DNA from: Farysia itapuensis
Taxonomy: Eukaryota; Basidiomycota; Ustilaginomycetes; Ustilaginales; Ustilaginaceae
DNA length: 64,000 nt
Assembly: GCA_023212645.1 (NCBI GenBank)
Contig: JALBYC010000005.1
Coordinates: forward strand, 434,001-498,000
Direction of reading: 5' to 3'
Shown here: positions 26,990 to 36,916 of the stretch, in pieces
Position numbering within the stretch: position 1 is the first letter of the stretch
Layout of the letters: each line of letters opens with the position of its first letter
Notes under the pieces: model-generated
Databases searched by the model: none
What the model saw: the letters and a program-made list of their open reading frames with translations, nothing else
Told to the model about the DNA's origin: nothing
Translations under genes and position numbers: made by a program

Positions 26990-28269
26990 TCAGAGTTTAC
27001 AGAAGACTGCATCAGGGCTTGCGACACCTGCAAATTAGTGATAGTGATTGAACTGATTAGCAAGACTTTTAGCGCAAAGTTAGGATCAGTGTACTCACCA
27101 GACAGCCATAGTTGTTGAGCGCCGCTGTCCCATAGTGCAGTTGTAGCTCCAGACATGGTCGTTCCGTCATCCTCGAAGATCTTCTCAACGTTGTACTTCT
27201 TACCAAAGAAGCGGTCTTTGTCAGTATTGTGGCTGACTTTAAGGACAGTCGTAGGGGCATGCAGATTGTGGGGATCCTTGAATTTTTTGAGCAATTTGAT
27301 GACGTTGGGGAAGCAAGCACCGTAGATGTTGTCGTCCTCATCAACAGTAAGATTGTCAGTGGGATAGCCGACTGGGATGACATCGATCAAAGTAAGAGAG
27401 TTGTCGGCTTGCAGCTCAAAGACTCTCCAGTTGGGATCTGCACTCGAAGGAACATAGAAGTGTCGGGGATTCTTCTTGCTCTGCACGATGCCGTTGGGGT
27501 AAAAGTACGGCCCAGGTGCAGCCAGCTTACAGCCTTTGGGGTCGCAAAATCCGAGACTTCCCGCAGCGAAGAAGAACTCGAGCGTTCGAGCAGCTCCGAC
27601 TTTGCGGCCGTGATCGTTGGTGAAGACAAAGCTGTCTGGACCGACAGCGGCAGGCCGATTGGGCGTGTGAATGGCCTCGTCAGCATACGTACGAATGTGT
27701 CGCATCCGCGATTCGCCCAGAGTTGTCTCAAAGAGCTCGACTGTCGAATTGGCACCGACCTTGGTAGCGTCTAGTACCGTCTTGCTTTTGGAATCAAGAG
27801 GAGGTCGATGATTATTGAGGAAGATTCGGAGCGTGGGCTTCAATTCTCGTGACTGGGACGGTACCTCGTAAACGCTGATGCCATGCAGATTCAGCGTACC
27901 AGTATACGAAGCCGGCTTGACCTTGGTGATTCGAGATGCAGGGGGGCCCGAGCCTTTGGTGTCAAAAATGGCGACGTAGTCCGTGTTTGGCCGTTTGGAG
28001 ACATCGAGATTGTCAATAGCCGGCGTCCACGCCATGCGGCCGTCGATGTCAGAACAGGCCAGGTAGATCAAGCCGGAGGACTTGTGTTGCCACATATCTT
28101 CGCATGCTGCCAGTTCGGGAATCTTTGTGCAAGGTCCATGCGAAGTGTAGGAAAGCTCCCTACCAATTCCAAAGACATCGTGCAGCTTGGACCCGGGCCC
28201 ACTGAGAAACGAATAGGCCAAGGCGACGCCCAGAATAGGTAGTCCGAGCAAGGGCAACAATCGCGGCAT
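26990..28269 (-). CDS. Paraoxonase/arylesterase-like beta-propeller, membrane-anchored
   Basis: Exons 28269-27099 and 27027-26990. The intron of 71 nt runs from GTGAGTAC to TTTGCAG. The spliced protein has 402 residues and ends GVASPDAVFCKL, a normal paraoxonase-type end. The start is the ATG at 28267-28269; the frame upstream opens only at a TTG. Residues about 1-22 are an uncleaved signal/anchor. Propeller landmarks of the PON family are visible: NLHGISVYE (the active-site His region), FVFTNDHG and PNGIVQSKK (calcium-ligand regions), and PTDNLTVDEDDNIY. The family hydrolyses lactones and aryl esters, and the propeller would lie in the ER lumen or outside. The substrate is unknown. Confidence 0.88.
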
Positions 28270-28573
28270 TTTGACTGAAGTCAAGATGGTGAAGTTAGCG
28301 ATGAAGCTAGGATCGATTGCATGCTGTTGTAGTTGTTACCCCGCAGTGTCAGTGTCGTTGTCTCGTGCGCACAGACTTCATCGTCGAACGAAATCAATCG
28401 GGCATAAAGCGAGCCCGATGGTGCACGATGATGCAATCATTGCAGCTCGTGGTGGCTATATTGGAAGTGTTGAGTGACTTTGTGCCGAGGTACTGCCGTA
28501 TTGCCGTCAAAAAGCTGTCACAAAGTTGTTGCTTCGCCTTGACTTCTAACCACAACTTTGATGCCTTGCGACC
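28270..28573. other. Divergent promoter, paraoxonase-like and DUF3292 genes
   Basis: 304 bp between the two start codons. No further feature recognised. Confidence 0.45.
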
Positions 28574-30790
28574 ATGTCTTCTTCCTCTGAGTCTCAGGTC
28601 GTTCCAGAGCCTGTCCCGGACCCAGATCAGGTAGCAGCGGGTGCTAAAGCACCCACTACAGCTGAAGAGAAAGATCCTACTCACGAGGCTGGTATTGCCG
28701 CTGATAAGGAGAAAGTCTCAAAGCCTGCCGCTGTACTCGATCACAAAGCACACCTCGATGAGGTACCCAAGGCCAAAATTGCGCCAGATAATGTCACGAG
28801 AGCTGTCGGAACGGACAACAATATGCCGGCTCCCTCTGCGGGAGATTCTGACCGAGCCATCGAACCGGACATCACCGACCTGGGCTGGAGCGAAGACCCC
28901 TCTTTGCCTGTGCCCGTCTTGCACGGTATGTTGAACGAATCGCTTTGGATGCTTGTGCGACGTTTCAACAAGCAGACTTATCGAGTCAGGGCGATGGAAG
29001 AAGCCCCGAGTAAAGACCTTGACATGTATGTGTCCAACAAGGAGCAATTCTCACCTGATAAGCTCAAGGCGACCTTTGAGCGATTCTACGTAAACGTGGT
29101 TGTTGGAGTAGTCGCTTTCATCAAACACGTAGCCCGCCTTCGTTCTTGGAGCGAGCCCATCCGTACCAGCTTATTCATGGTCGTTTATACCGTCGCATGG
29201 ATCTTTGATCTCCTGGTTCCGGCGTCTCTCACGCTCATCATTGTCTTGATCATGTCTCCACGCCTCCGTGTGCACCTGTTTCCCTCTGCACCGCTTGCTG
29301 CCATCGATGCTAAGTCTGGTCAAGCACAGGTGCCTATGGCTGGCCACCTCGGTAGCGCAGACAGTCTTACCGGGGCCGCCGAGGGCTTCAAGGGCGAGGC
29401 TGTCGAGCAGGAAGCTTCTAACTTCGTCGGTGCTTTGGGGAGTGTAGCCCTTAGCACTGCAGCTGGCAAGGGATCTCCAGAAGCTCGTGCATCGACAGAT
29501 AGTGACGACGACGATGCATCAAGCACAAAGTCTCAGAAAAATCCGGAGGATAAGATCCCTGACCCTACCAACATTGCCGTTATTTCGCAGGACTCGCAGA
29601 GCAAAGCTGCTGGTGAGAAGGCCCCGGCAAGCGACCATACGAAGAAGCCGATGGAGGACGCTATCTTCTCAAAGCTAGCTCCCTTCATGCATATCCTTAA
29701 TAACGTCTGCGATGATTACGAACGCTTCTGCAACGCGCTTTCTCCCACGCCTCCATTTTCCCGTTGGATGCCCCGATCGCGGCTTGCCAGCGCCATAGTT
29801 CCTGTTCTTCTTGCGTCCTTCTTTATCAACGAGACCATGATCTACAAAGGAGCTACTTTCGGCTTGGGTTTTGGCCTCTTCGGACAGCCACTGATCGACC
29901 GAGTCAAATTCCCAGCGGTGCTTGCTTGGCTCGACAAGAATGTCCCCGACTGGCGAAAGTATGCCGAGCTCCGCTACATGCTCCTTCGAGGCGTGCCCAC
30001 CAACGCACAGCTCACTGTCACCCTGCTTCGAATCGGCGAGGCCAACAAAGCGCCTCTCCCTCCCCCGCCGCCTGCTTCTGCTGCTCCAAAGCCTTCCGCT
30101 CTGCATGGATCTGATATGGCCGAGCACCCCGACCTTCCCCCAGAGTACGTTAAGCAGATGAAGGATGCCCAAGCGGACGACGTTCAGGCACGACCCCCTG
30201 GCGAGCACGAGTCAACTGTCGACCCCAAGAAGGGCAAGAAGACAGCTTCAGCCAGGATTGTGGGAGTACTCAAGGGTTTCACTGCCGCTGGAGTCGAGAC
30301 CGCACTTGGTGTGAACCGAGTGAAGGCCAAGACCGTGGGAAGTGTGCAAGCTCAAGCACGACTGGGGGTGGTGCAGTCTGGGAAGCAAGCCAAGAAAGCC
30401 ATTTCGGATGGGCCAACCTGCTTCAAGGCAAGATACAACGGCAAAAAGGGAAACGTATATGTCGTCACTACTGCTGCGAGTCCCCTAGTTGCCTTCTCGC
30501 GGGATGGCGAACCCAACGAAGAGCCCACCGAAAAGGTCTCTAAAGTGACTCCAAAGAAGGCCGCCAAATTCTCAGTCGCGATCGAAGACATTAAAGAGAT
30601 TCGCAAAGTCGGTGGCCTAGGGTGGAAGGGCAAATTGATTGTTGGCTGGGCTTTGGGAAGTGAAGTGGCGGACGGGCTCGAGATTGTTGATTCCATTGGG
30701 CACGTCTACAAGGTGACCGCCATGGGTCGTCGAGACGAAGTCTTCAATCGTCTCATTGCTCTCGGAAATCAAAGATGGGAGTCGTACTAG
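28574..30790 (+). CDS. DUF3292/GRAM-like membrane protein
   Basis: 738 residues, one exon, ATG with good context. Residues 1-100 are acidic/Ala-rich and disordered. A hydrophobic pair follows at about 173-186 and 200-227 (FMVVYTVAWIFDLLVPASLT). A second hydrophobic region is at about 405-440 (ASAIVPVLLASFFINETMIY, then GLGFGLFGQPLIDR). The C-terminal 120 residues (FKARYNGKKGNVYVVTTAAS through EVFNRLIALGNQRW) form a GRAM/PH-like beta domain. The architecture matches the fungal family DUF3292. The function is not established; a role at an organelle membrane is inference only. Confidence 0.78.
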   Translation: MSSSSESQVVPEPVPDPDQVAAGAKAPTTAEEKDPTHEAGIAADKEKVSKPAAVLDHKAHLDEVPKAKIAPDNVTRAVGTDNNMPAPSAGDSDRAIEPDITDLGWSEDPSLPVPVLHGMLNESLWMLVRRFNKQTYRVRAMEEAPSKDLDMYVSNKEQFSPDKLKATFERFYVNVVVGVVAFIKHVARLRSWSEPIRTSLFMVVYTVAWIFDLLVPASLTLIIVLIMSPRLRVHLFPSAPLAAIDAKSGQAQVPMAGHLGSADSLTGAAEGFKGEAVEQEASNFVGALGSVALSTAAGKGSPEARASTDSDDDDASSTKSQKNPEDKIPDPTNIAVISQDSQSKAAGEKAPASDHTKKPMEDAIFSKLAPFMHILNNVCDDYERFCNALSPTPPFSRWMPRSRLASAIVPVLLASFFINETMIYKGATFGLGFGLFGQPLIDRVKFPAVLAWLDKNVPDWRKYAELRYMLLRGVPTNAQLTVTLLRIGEANKAPLPPPPPASAAPKPSALHGSDMAEHPDLPPEYVKQMKDAQADDVQARPPGEHESTVDPKKGKKTASARIVGVLKGFTAAGVETALGVNRVKAKTVGSVQAQARLGVVQSGKQAKKAISDGPTCFKARYNGKKGNVYVVTTAASPLVAFSRDGEPNEEPTEKVSKVTPKKAAKFSVAIEDIKEIRKVGGLGWKGKLIVGWALGSEVADGLEIVDSIGHVYKVTAMGRRDEVFNRLIALGNQRWESY

Positions 30791-30859
30791 GAAGATCATG
30801 AATTCTTAGCCTTTCAGACCGCAATGTATGTAAACGCTAGTGAGTGGAACTAAAGGACA

Positions 30860-32728
30860 TTATGTAGTATTTCCCCCGCCTGATCCCCAATCCCAGAGCC
30901 ATTCATCGAGGTCAAATTTGACCCGCTTAGCCAGTACCGCGGCAACATTGTATCCAACGTTTGTGCGAAAGTTGATACTTGTTCCCAACTTGTCCTGAGC
31001 GGAAGTTCTGACGAGCATTCTTCGAGCCACGAGATTGTTGATCTGTGAGTATACAGACAGAGATTTGCTTCGGTACTCCCAGAGCGTGGTCCGATCGGTG
31101 TCGGAGCCGACAAGAGAGGCGTAGACCATGTTGATTTCTGGCGCAGATTCTGTGATGAGCGCCTGAAAGATGGACAGGAGTCGGTCTATAGGAAAGGGTT
31201 TTGGTCCAAGAAGCTGCTGTCGGTTCAAGTTCTCTGCTTGTCCGTCCTCATTGGTCACGCGCAGTGCTGATTTGGAAGGACGACCACGCTTCGGTCCCGC
31301 CTTGCGTCCCCTTCCTGGGCCTAGTTTCCTACCGCCCTTGCGACCTTTGGCAGACCCACTGGACAAGGAGAGTAGGGAATCATCGCGCAAGAAATAACGA
31401 ACGTCTAACCTGGAAGGGTTGTACGAGGCCATGAAGGATGCCAGGACTATAAATGTGGGGATGAGGGCCAACGAAGGCAAGAGCGAAACGGTCGCAAGAG
31501 AAGACGTGGATCTTTGGCGGGTTAGTCTCTGCAGCTGATGCTCGAGCCATTCTTCCTCATCCAACTTTTGCTCTTCATCGGTAGTGATCAAGGCCAGTTG
31601 CTCTGCGTCTTCCATCTCAACGTCTTGCTCAGTGTCTGCGGGAAGTTGAGAAGCGTTCTGCAATCGAGTCTTGCTTGCTTGAATGCTCGTCATTCTTGAT
31701 CCTTGTGTCCATTCCCGGGGCCCAATCTCTCTGGTTTGCAGACGTACAATCACATCTCGGAAGAGGCTCGACGAGGCAAGCAGCAACTGTTGGATGTCAT
31801 GGGCTGAGCACTCCCGTGTCTGAACGGGAACGACAAAGGAGTGCCATACTGCCGCATTCATGGTCCGCAGCTCTTCGATATCTTTGACGTTGGACCTGAT
31901 CGAATCGTAGAACAGACTTTTGAACTGGTCATATAAGTGACGAAGCGCTGATTCAGAGATGGTATCGCCCGAGGCAGCTTTCTTGAGCTTGAGGGAGGTG
32001 AAACGGGAGCACAGGCCTGGAGACGTGCCAGCGTTGATCTGAGCGGCCCTGACAGAGCTCTGATACGACTGCCATAACGAAGAAAAGTCTAGCGACAGGA
32101 TCGAGAGCACGTCTCGCGGTTGCAGTCTCGGAAACGGTATCGTGAGAGGCTGATGTGCAATTGTAAGCCCACTCGGTGTCCTATACTGCGACCATGGCAG
32201 CGAAGAGACAAAGACAACACTCAGCCGACCTGGGGTGCCAGTGAGGGTGCCTAGTCGGCAAAAGGCTGTCCAGACGTGTTCCGGCCACAAGTCGCGGATA
32301 CGTTCGGCATCATTGACGGCTATTACAAGACTCGCCTTGGTACTGTTAAGCAAGGACGAAAGCTTCCAGAGGAAATAGTCAAGCGAAGAGTCCGGTCTCC
32401 GCTTGCGCTCGAGAGGGTTGGTAGACGGACCAGCTACCTCGGCAGAGACTTGGCTCTCAACAGATTCGAGAATGGTGCGAAAGAGCGTTGTGGAATTGAT
32501 GGACGTCAACGGAGATACCGCTGTCCAGAGCAAAGGTGAGACGCCTGAATGTTGCTCAACAGCGGAGCTCGCGAGTAAATCGTGGAGGAGGCGGCTGGTG
32601 GTGTTGGGACTGCATGCATCGTGAAGCACAACAGCCGAGGGCAACGACTGGCCAGGCTGACAGAACAGAGCGGTAAGAGCGTCGATCTGTTCAGACCTGC
32701 CCGGGTGGTTAAAGGCGAGCAGATCCAT
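30860..32728 (-). CDS. ORC5: Origin recognition complex subunit 5
   Basis: 622 residues from the ATG at 32726-32728; upstream the frame opens only at a TTG. ORC5 is an AAA-type subunit of the six-protein complex that marks replication origins. Matching landmarks are NHPGRSEQIDALTALF at the N-terminus, NDAERIRDLWPEHVW (Walker B/sensor region), a LSVVFVSSLPWSQYRTPSG segment, FPRLQPRDVLSIL, ASYNPSRLDVRYF, and a C-terminal winged-helix part (PFPIDRLLSIFQAL). The Walker A position reads HDACSPNTTSR instead of GxxGxGKT, so the nucleotide-binding Lys is absent. It is divergent from the DNA ligase gene with about 106 bp between starts. Confidence 0.87.
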   Translation of the reverse strand: MDLLAFNHPGRSEQIDALTALFCQPGQSLPSAVVLHDACSPNTTSRLLHDLLASSAVEQHSGVSPLLWTAVSPLTSINSTTLFRTILESVESQVSAEVAGPSTNPLERKRRPDSSLDYFLWKLSSLLNSTKASLVIAVNDAERIRDLWPEHVWTAFCRLGTLTGTPGRLSVVFVSSLPWSQYRTPSGLTIAHQPLTIPFPRLQPRDVLSILSLDFSSLWQSYQSSVRAAQINAGTSPGLCSRFTSLKLKKAASGDTISESALRHLYDQFKSLFYDSIRSNVKDIEELRTMNAAVWHSFVVPVQTRECSAHDIQQLLLASSSLFRDVIVRLQTREIGPREWTQGSRMTSIQASKTRLQNASQLPADTEQDVEMEDAEQLALITTDEEQKLDEEEWLEHQLQRLTRQRSTSSLATVSLLPSLALIPTFIVLASFMASYNPSRLDVRYFLRDDSLLSLSSGSAKGRKGGRKLGPGRGRKAGPKRGRPSKSALRVTNEDGQAENLNRQQLLGPKPFPIDRLLSIFQALITESAPEINMVYASLVGSDTDRTTLWEYRSKSLSVYSQINNLVARRMLVRTSAQDKLGTSINFRTNVGYNVAAVLAKRVKFDLDEWLWDWGSGGGNTT

Positions 32729-32834
32729 AACGGCGTTGGGACCGCTTTCGAGCAGGGTTGAGAGACTTGGTGGACAGAAGATGAGAAATGTCAAACGTCG
32801 ATACCCTCGCTTAAATTCTCACACCTCGATCAAG

Positions 32835-34853
32835 ATGCTTTCAGCAGCGACAGCCAGCCGATTTGCAGTGAGGCTGCTGACAGACGCCTCTTGCTCTTGT
32901 GTGCGGCTGCGGTGCGCAAGGATCTCGGCCTTCAGATCTCGGAAACACAAGATTGGAAGCCTGCTGCCGCATCCGATTGCTGTGCGTTTGCTTCACACCG
33001 AAAGGACTCCGCTTGATGAGATCACACGGCTTCGAGAACTTCTCAACCGTGCCAACGCAAACAACTCCAAGTTGAGCAAGGAGAGGATTCTGGCAGAATA
33101 TGGAGACCTTCGGCCGCTTTTGTCATACATACTAAGTCCGTACTGTCGTCTGCATATCACCTCGAGCACCGTCAAAAAGTACTTGGCTCAGCGTGAAGAC
33201 GACCAGGAATGGGAGGCTAACGAAGCTCCTCGTCTCAGCACGACGACAATCGCTGCACGAAAGAGGTCAAAGGCAGCAGCCATGCGCTTTGAGCAAGAGG
33301 ACAGGGCACCGCTCCCCTCCTCACTGCTCGAAATGTTTCAGCTACTGGGCTCACAAGAGGTGACAGGCGGGGATGCTTTGGCCACCGTCAGAAAGTTCTT
33401 GTATCATCACGGAATCATTCAGCAACACAAATATGCGCTCAGTGGGTTCAACGAGCCCAACATCTCAACGTCGGAGCTGATCCGACAAGGTCTCTTACGT
33501 CCAACGGCTCTAGACCTCTTTTCCCGCTGCCTGGATCGAAACCTGAGAGCCGGTTTCAACGAAAAGATGTTGCGCGTCGCTTTCGCCGGAACGGATCAAG
33601 ATGAGTTACAGAATTCGCGAGATAGCGATGATCGAGATCCTCGTGCGAGCGTAGACAAGCACACTCAGCCTTCAGACTGGTCCCAGATATTCCAGGGTTC
33701 ATTTGAAGCAGCTCTGGGCAAGTCAGTGAGCCGAACTGAGCTGCCGGCGCTGCTGGGTCAGTCAAACGGCAACGGCTGGTTCGCAAGTCGTAAGCTTGAT
33801 GGCGTCAGATGCATCTTGGTACTGCGAGGCACCATGTCTTGCTCTGACGGTCAAGTCAAACTTGTCGTGGCAAATGTCGAAGCTCTCTCCAGAAGTGGGA
33901 GGCAGTTCACGAGCTTGTCAGTGATCGAGCAGGAGCTTAGTCAACTGCTCCCTTCATGCGAAGCTGTCAAAACTCTCCTCTCCTCTATATATGCCATCAG
34001 GGAGGGAGACAAACCGAAACCAGTGCGTTTCGTACTAGATGGAGAAGTGTGCGTTTTAGCCCCACCAGAGACAGCCTCCACGCGAGCTGAGCTGGTCGTT
34101 GACGGGGAAGGTCAAGAAATGCAGTCATCCGCGCAGCACTCGGAGCTGCCGAAAGAGGCGTTCGTGGAAGACTTTACAGCCATTGTCTCCCTTGTTCGAC
34201 GCAAGTCGTTTACCGTCTCTAACCCAGCATATTTCCCTTTTGACCTGCTGACTTTTGACGAGTTTGTCAATTGGCGGACGCAAGCCAGTCGGCCCTTTTC
34301 AGAACGCATAAAGGTCGTCGAAGCGGTGACCTCGCACTTTCAACAACATTCGAGGGCAGTCAATGGCCAAAGCGTCATTCGTGATCTGCAGCAACAGCGC
34401 GTCGTTCACCCTGCCCAGGTGGAAGAGATGATGGCCACTGCTTCGCAAAGGGGCTGGGAAGGACTGATCCTGCGACGAGATGTCCCCTATGAGGGAAAAC
34501 GTTCGTCAGCTATCCGCAAGTTCAAGGAATGGAAAGACGAAGAGTACAACGTTAACGGGATCAAGCTCAGTACAATGAGGCTGCCCATATCGGGCGTCTA
34601 TACGGAACAAAAAGCTCTGGCCACCATTCAGATCACGCATAAAGGCTCAAGTGTCTCGGTCGGATCCGGTTTCTCGCCGGACGAGAGAGTCTACTATGCA
34701 CAACACCCCGAGGAGATCGTAGGCAAGACAGTCACCGTCCAGTACTTCGAGGAGACAACCACCGGTCTTGAGAATTCCACAAATAACCCGATCACTTACA
34801 GCTTGCGGTTCCCACGCATCAAACAGATCTGGACAAATGGGAGGGATGTCTGA
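32835..34853 (+). CDS. ATP-dependent DNA ligase family protein, probably mitochondrial
   Basis: 672 residues from the ATG at 32835. An in-frame ATG also exists at 32781, but 32835 starts directly with a presequence-like MLSAATASRFAVRLL and leaves room for a promoter. Nucleotidyltransferase motifs are in order: motif I KLDGVR (the adenylated Lys), motif III FVLDGEV, motif IV GWEGLILRRD, and motif V IRKFKEWKD, followed by an OB-fold-like region (GVYTEQKALATIQITHKG...VGKTVTVQYFEETT). The N-terminal 250 residues are not the Cdc9/Lig1 domain set; instead there is a segment about a protein kept in few-exon fungal ligase-like genes. It is distinct from LIG1 and LIG4. Nick sealing in mitochondria is inferred from the presequence. 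Confidence 0.8.
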   Translation: MLSAATASRFAVRLLTDASCSCVRLRCARISAFRSRKHKIGSLLPHPIAVRLLHTERTPLDEITRLRELLNRANANNSKLSKERILAEYGDLRPLLSYILSPYCRLHITSSTVKKYLAQREDDQEWEANEAPRLSTTTIAARKRSKAAAMRFEQEDRAPLPSSLLEMFQLLGSQEVTGGDALATVRKFLYHHGIIQQHKYALSGFNEPNISTSELIRQGLLRPTALDLFSRCLDRNLRAGFNEKMLRVAFAGTDQDELQNSRDSDDRDPRASVDKHTQPSDWSQIFQGSFEAALGKSVSRTELPALLGQSNGNGWFASRKLDGVRCILVLRGTMSCSDGQVKLVVANVEALSRSGRQFTSLSVIEQELSQLLPSCEAVKTLLSSIYAIREGDKPKPVRFVLDGEVCVLAPPETASTRAELVVDGEGQEMQSSAQHSELPKEAFVEDFTAIVSLVRRKSFTVSNPAYFPFDLLTFDEFVNWRTQASRPFSERIKVVEAVTSHFQQHSRAVNGQSVIRDLQQQRVVHPAQVEEMMATASQRGWEGLILRRDVPYEGKRSSAIRKFKEWKDEEYNVNGIKLSTMRLPISGVYTEQKALATIQITHKGSSVSVGSGFSPDERVYYAQHPEEIVGKTVTVQYFEETTTGLENSTNNPITYSLRFPRIKQIWTNGRDV

Positions 34854-34935
34854 CAACGCAATCGCATGTATCATGCTTCAAATGCTTTAGTGTGCACTTT
34901 TAACGCATCAACATCGTGATCGAATAATGTGCTGT

Positions 34936-36576
34936 TCAACGTCGAGACTTTGTCTTAGAGGCGGAAGAATTTGAGGAGGCCACCTTGGACTTTTTGGCCT
35001 TGAAGCGGCCATTGCCAGCTCGTCGTTCGAGACACGCTTCACAATACCACGTGCCTTGTGGTGGTTTGGTGAGACCGACGCAGCCCAGATGGAACCACTC
35101 TCGCTCGCAGTCATCGTCATCACAACCGATCATGTCGCCGTAGCTGACGTTGTTGCAGAAGCAGTACCGTGCTTCATCGGCATCATCGCCAGCAGCACCC
35201 TCGTTGGACATGGGAGACTCAGCGCGACTAGCTGATGTTGATCCTCCGATGTGCGGCGAATGATTGGCCATGGCCGTTCCTCGGCCGCGTGCTGAGTTGG
35301 CGGCTACTCCGGCACGACCCATTCTAGCTCTAGACTTGGCAGATATACCATGAGGGCTGTTGTCGTCATCATCACCGTCACCATCGTCGTCGTCATCCTC
35401 ATCGTCACTGCGATGACCTCCTCGCGCTGGCCTGCTGCTGCGTGATCGCCCTCCGTCGTCGGTATCCGTAAGCACACCCGCCCTTCGAGCGGCATTGCGT
35501 GCTGCAGCATCGTCTTCATCTTCTGCATAGATGCCTTGTGCATGAGCGGCTCGAGGCAGTCGAGTGTTGCTGTTACTTTGTTGTGCTGATCTGCTTCCGT
35601 TGCTGTGGTCGACAATTTTCTTCTTGTGAGAAGTGCCGTTGGTAGCGATCTTGACGTCCTCATCCATCCTGCCCATCGAAGATCCTGTTCGTGCGACTTT
35701 GCTGCTAGAGACACCTGCCAGCCCTCCACCTGTGGCAGCCAAAGGATTGGCCTTCCGCTTCTTGCTACTTGATGATGCGCCCGTTGCTGTAGACGGTCCA
35801 CCCCCTGCAGAGCCGGTAACGGACATGCTTTCACCCAGTACTTTCTGACCTCTGGTAGCACCGCTGCCGGAAGCCAGGTTGGCAGACACCTTTTTCTTCT
35901 TGGATCCTCCTTGCTCGGCCGCGGAAGCGGCATTCGCAAGCGCCAGCGAGCCGTCAAGAACGGCAAGAAGCTCGCGGTTCTTGAGTCCACCACCCCTAGC
36001 ATAATACTGATCAAGATTGAGATGCTTCTTTGGGTTAAGAAGCTGCGAAATGTCGGGGAAATGGTCGAGCTGATCGACGAGGGCGTCAATGTAGTCAGTA
36101 TGACTGATGATGGTCTCGGCCGTGTTGAGCGCTACTCGTATCTTGTCCTCGCCGCCCATCTTGTAGGCTCTGGCTTCTTCTGCTACCTCCTTCAAGGCCA
36201 GAAGACGCTGACCCTGATCGATCTGCGGATCTTCGATAAGCGCGGTAAGGTGATGAAGACGCGCCGTCAAGCTGTTGAGGTGTGAGCCGAGAACCGCATC
36301 CAGCTCTCGCAGATCCGAGAAGCTGCGTGTGAGATCGAGTGGCAGGGCATCGAGAGCGTCAGCATACGCAGCCAGTGTTACGAAGAAATGTTCTGGACCT
36401 GATGGGTCCAGACCAGCTGCTTCGGGACCTACAACCCCGCCGGGAAGACCGCCCAATCCGGGAGCATTACGATGAGAGCCCAACTGGGACCCTGAAGGGC
36501 CGTAAAGTGAGGCATGAGGAATTTGCTGCCTCATGACACTCATCTGGTTGGACCGTTGAGCTGGTATAGATGACAT
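34936..36576 (-). CDS. ING-family PHD protein (Yng2/Pho23-like histone-reader subunit)
   Basis: 546 residues. The N-terminal ING helical domain spans about 60-200 (HFFVTLAAYADALDALPLDL, then HTDYIDALVDQLDHF). The middle is Ser/Ala/Asp-rich and disordered, with an acidic run near 390-400. The PHD finger at about 471-517 (YCFCNNVSYGDMIGCDDDDC, EREWFHLGCVGLTKPP, GTWYCEAC) is the ING type, including the Tyr and Trp that cage H3K4me3. Such proteins are subunits of NuA4/NuA3 acetyltransferase or Rpd3L deacetylase. Which complex cannot be decided from sequence. It is divergent from the eEF1B gene. Confidence 0.92.
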   Translation of the reverse strand: MSSIPAQRSNQMSVMRQQIPHASLYGPSGSQLGSHRNAPGLGGLPGGVVGPEAAGLDPSGPEHFFVTLAAYADALDALPLDLTRSFSDLRELDAVLGSHLNSLTARLHHLTALIEDPQIDQGQRLLALKEVAEEARAYKMGGEDKIRVALNTAETIISHTDYIDALVDQLDHFPDISQLLNPKKHLNLDQYYARGGGLKNRELLAVLDGSLALANAASAAEQGGSKKKKVSANLASGSGATRGQKVLGESMSVTGSAGGGPSTATGASSSSKKRKANPLAATGGGLAGVSSSKVARTGSSMGRMDEDVKIATNGTSHKKKIVDHSNGSRSAQQSNSNTRLPRAAHAQGIYAEDEDDAAARNAARRAGVLTDTDDGGRSRSSRPARGGHRSDDEDDDDDGDGDDDDNSPHGISAKSRARMGRAGVAANSARGRGTAMANHSPHIGGSTSASRAESPMSNEGAAGDDADEARYCFCNNVSYGDMIGCDDDDCEREWFHLGCVGLTKPPQGTWYCEACLERRAGNGRFKAKKSKVASSNSSASKTKSRR

Positions 36577-36916
36577 AGCACGCGATATTGTGACGAGGGT
36601 CAGAGCCCGGGGTCAGAATCTCTCCAAACCACGACCCTGTTCGCGGCGTCTCTCGAGTCTCGGCAACGGAAGTCGGGCGAGATTGTGATTTGATTGTGAA
36701 TTCGCCACTTGTGAGTCTAACAACAGAACGGCCCGCACGTGCCGCCGTGCCGCCTGTGTGATCGACTGCCATTCTGACCTCAAAGCTCAAATTGGCGTGC
36801 ACAAGCCCTTTTGGAAATTTCGGCGAAAGAGCTCCAAGGAAGAAACCGAAAAAAACTGGCACACTCACATCAACCTTTTTCTCACCTTCACAACACACAC
36901 TCATACACATACCACA
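36577..36916. other. Divergent promoter, ING and eEF1B genes
   Basis: 340 bp. The last 60 bp before the eEF1B ATG are CA/CT-rich, as in highly expressed translation genes. No other feature seen. Confidence 0.45.
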
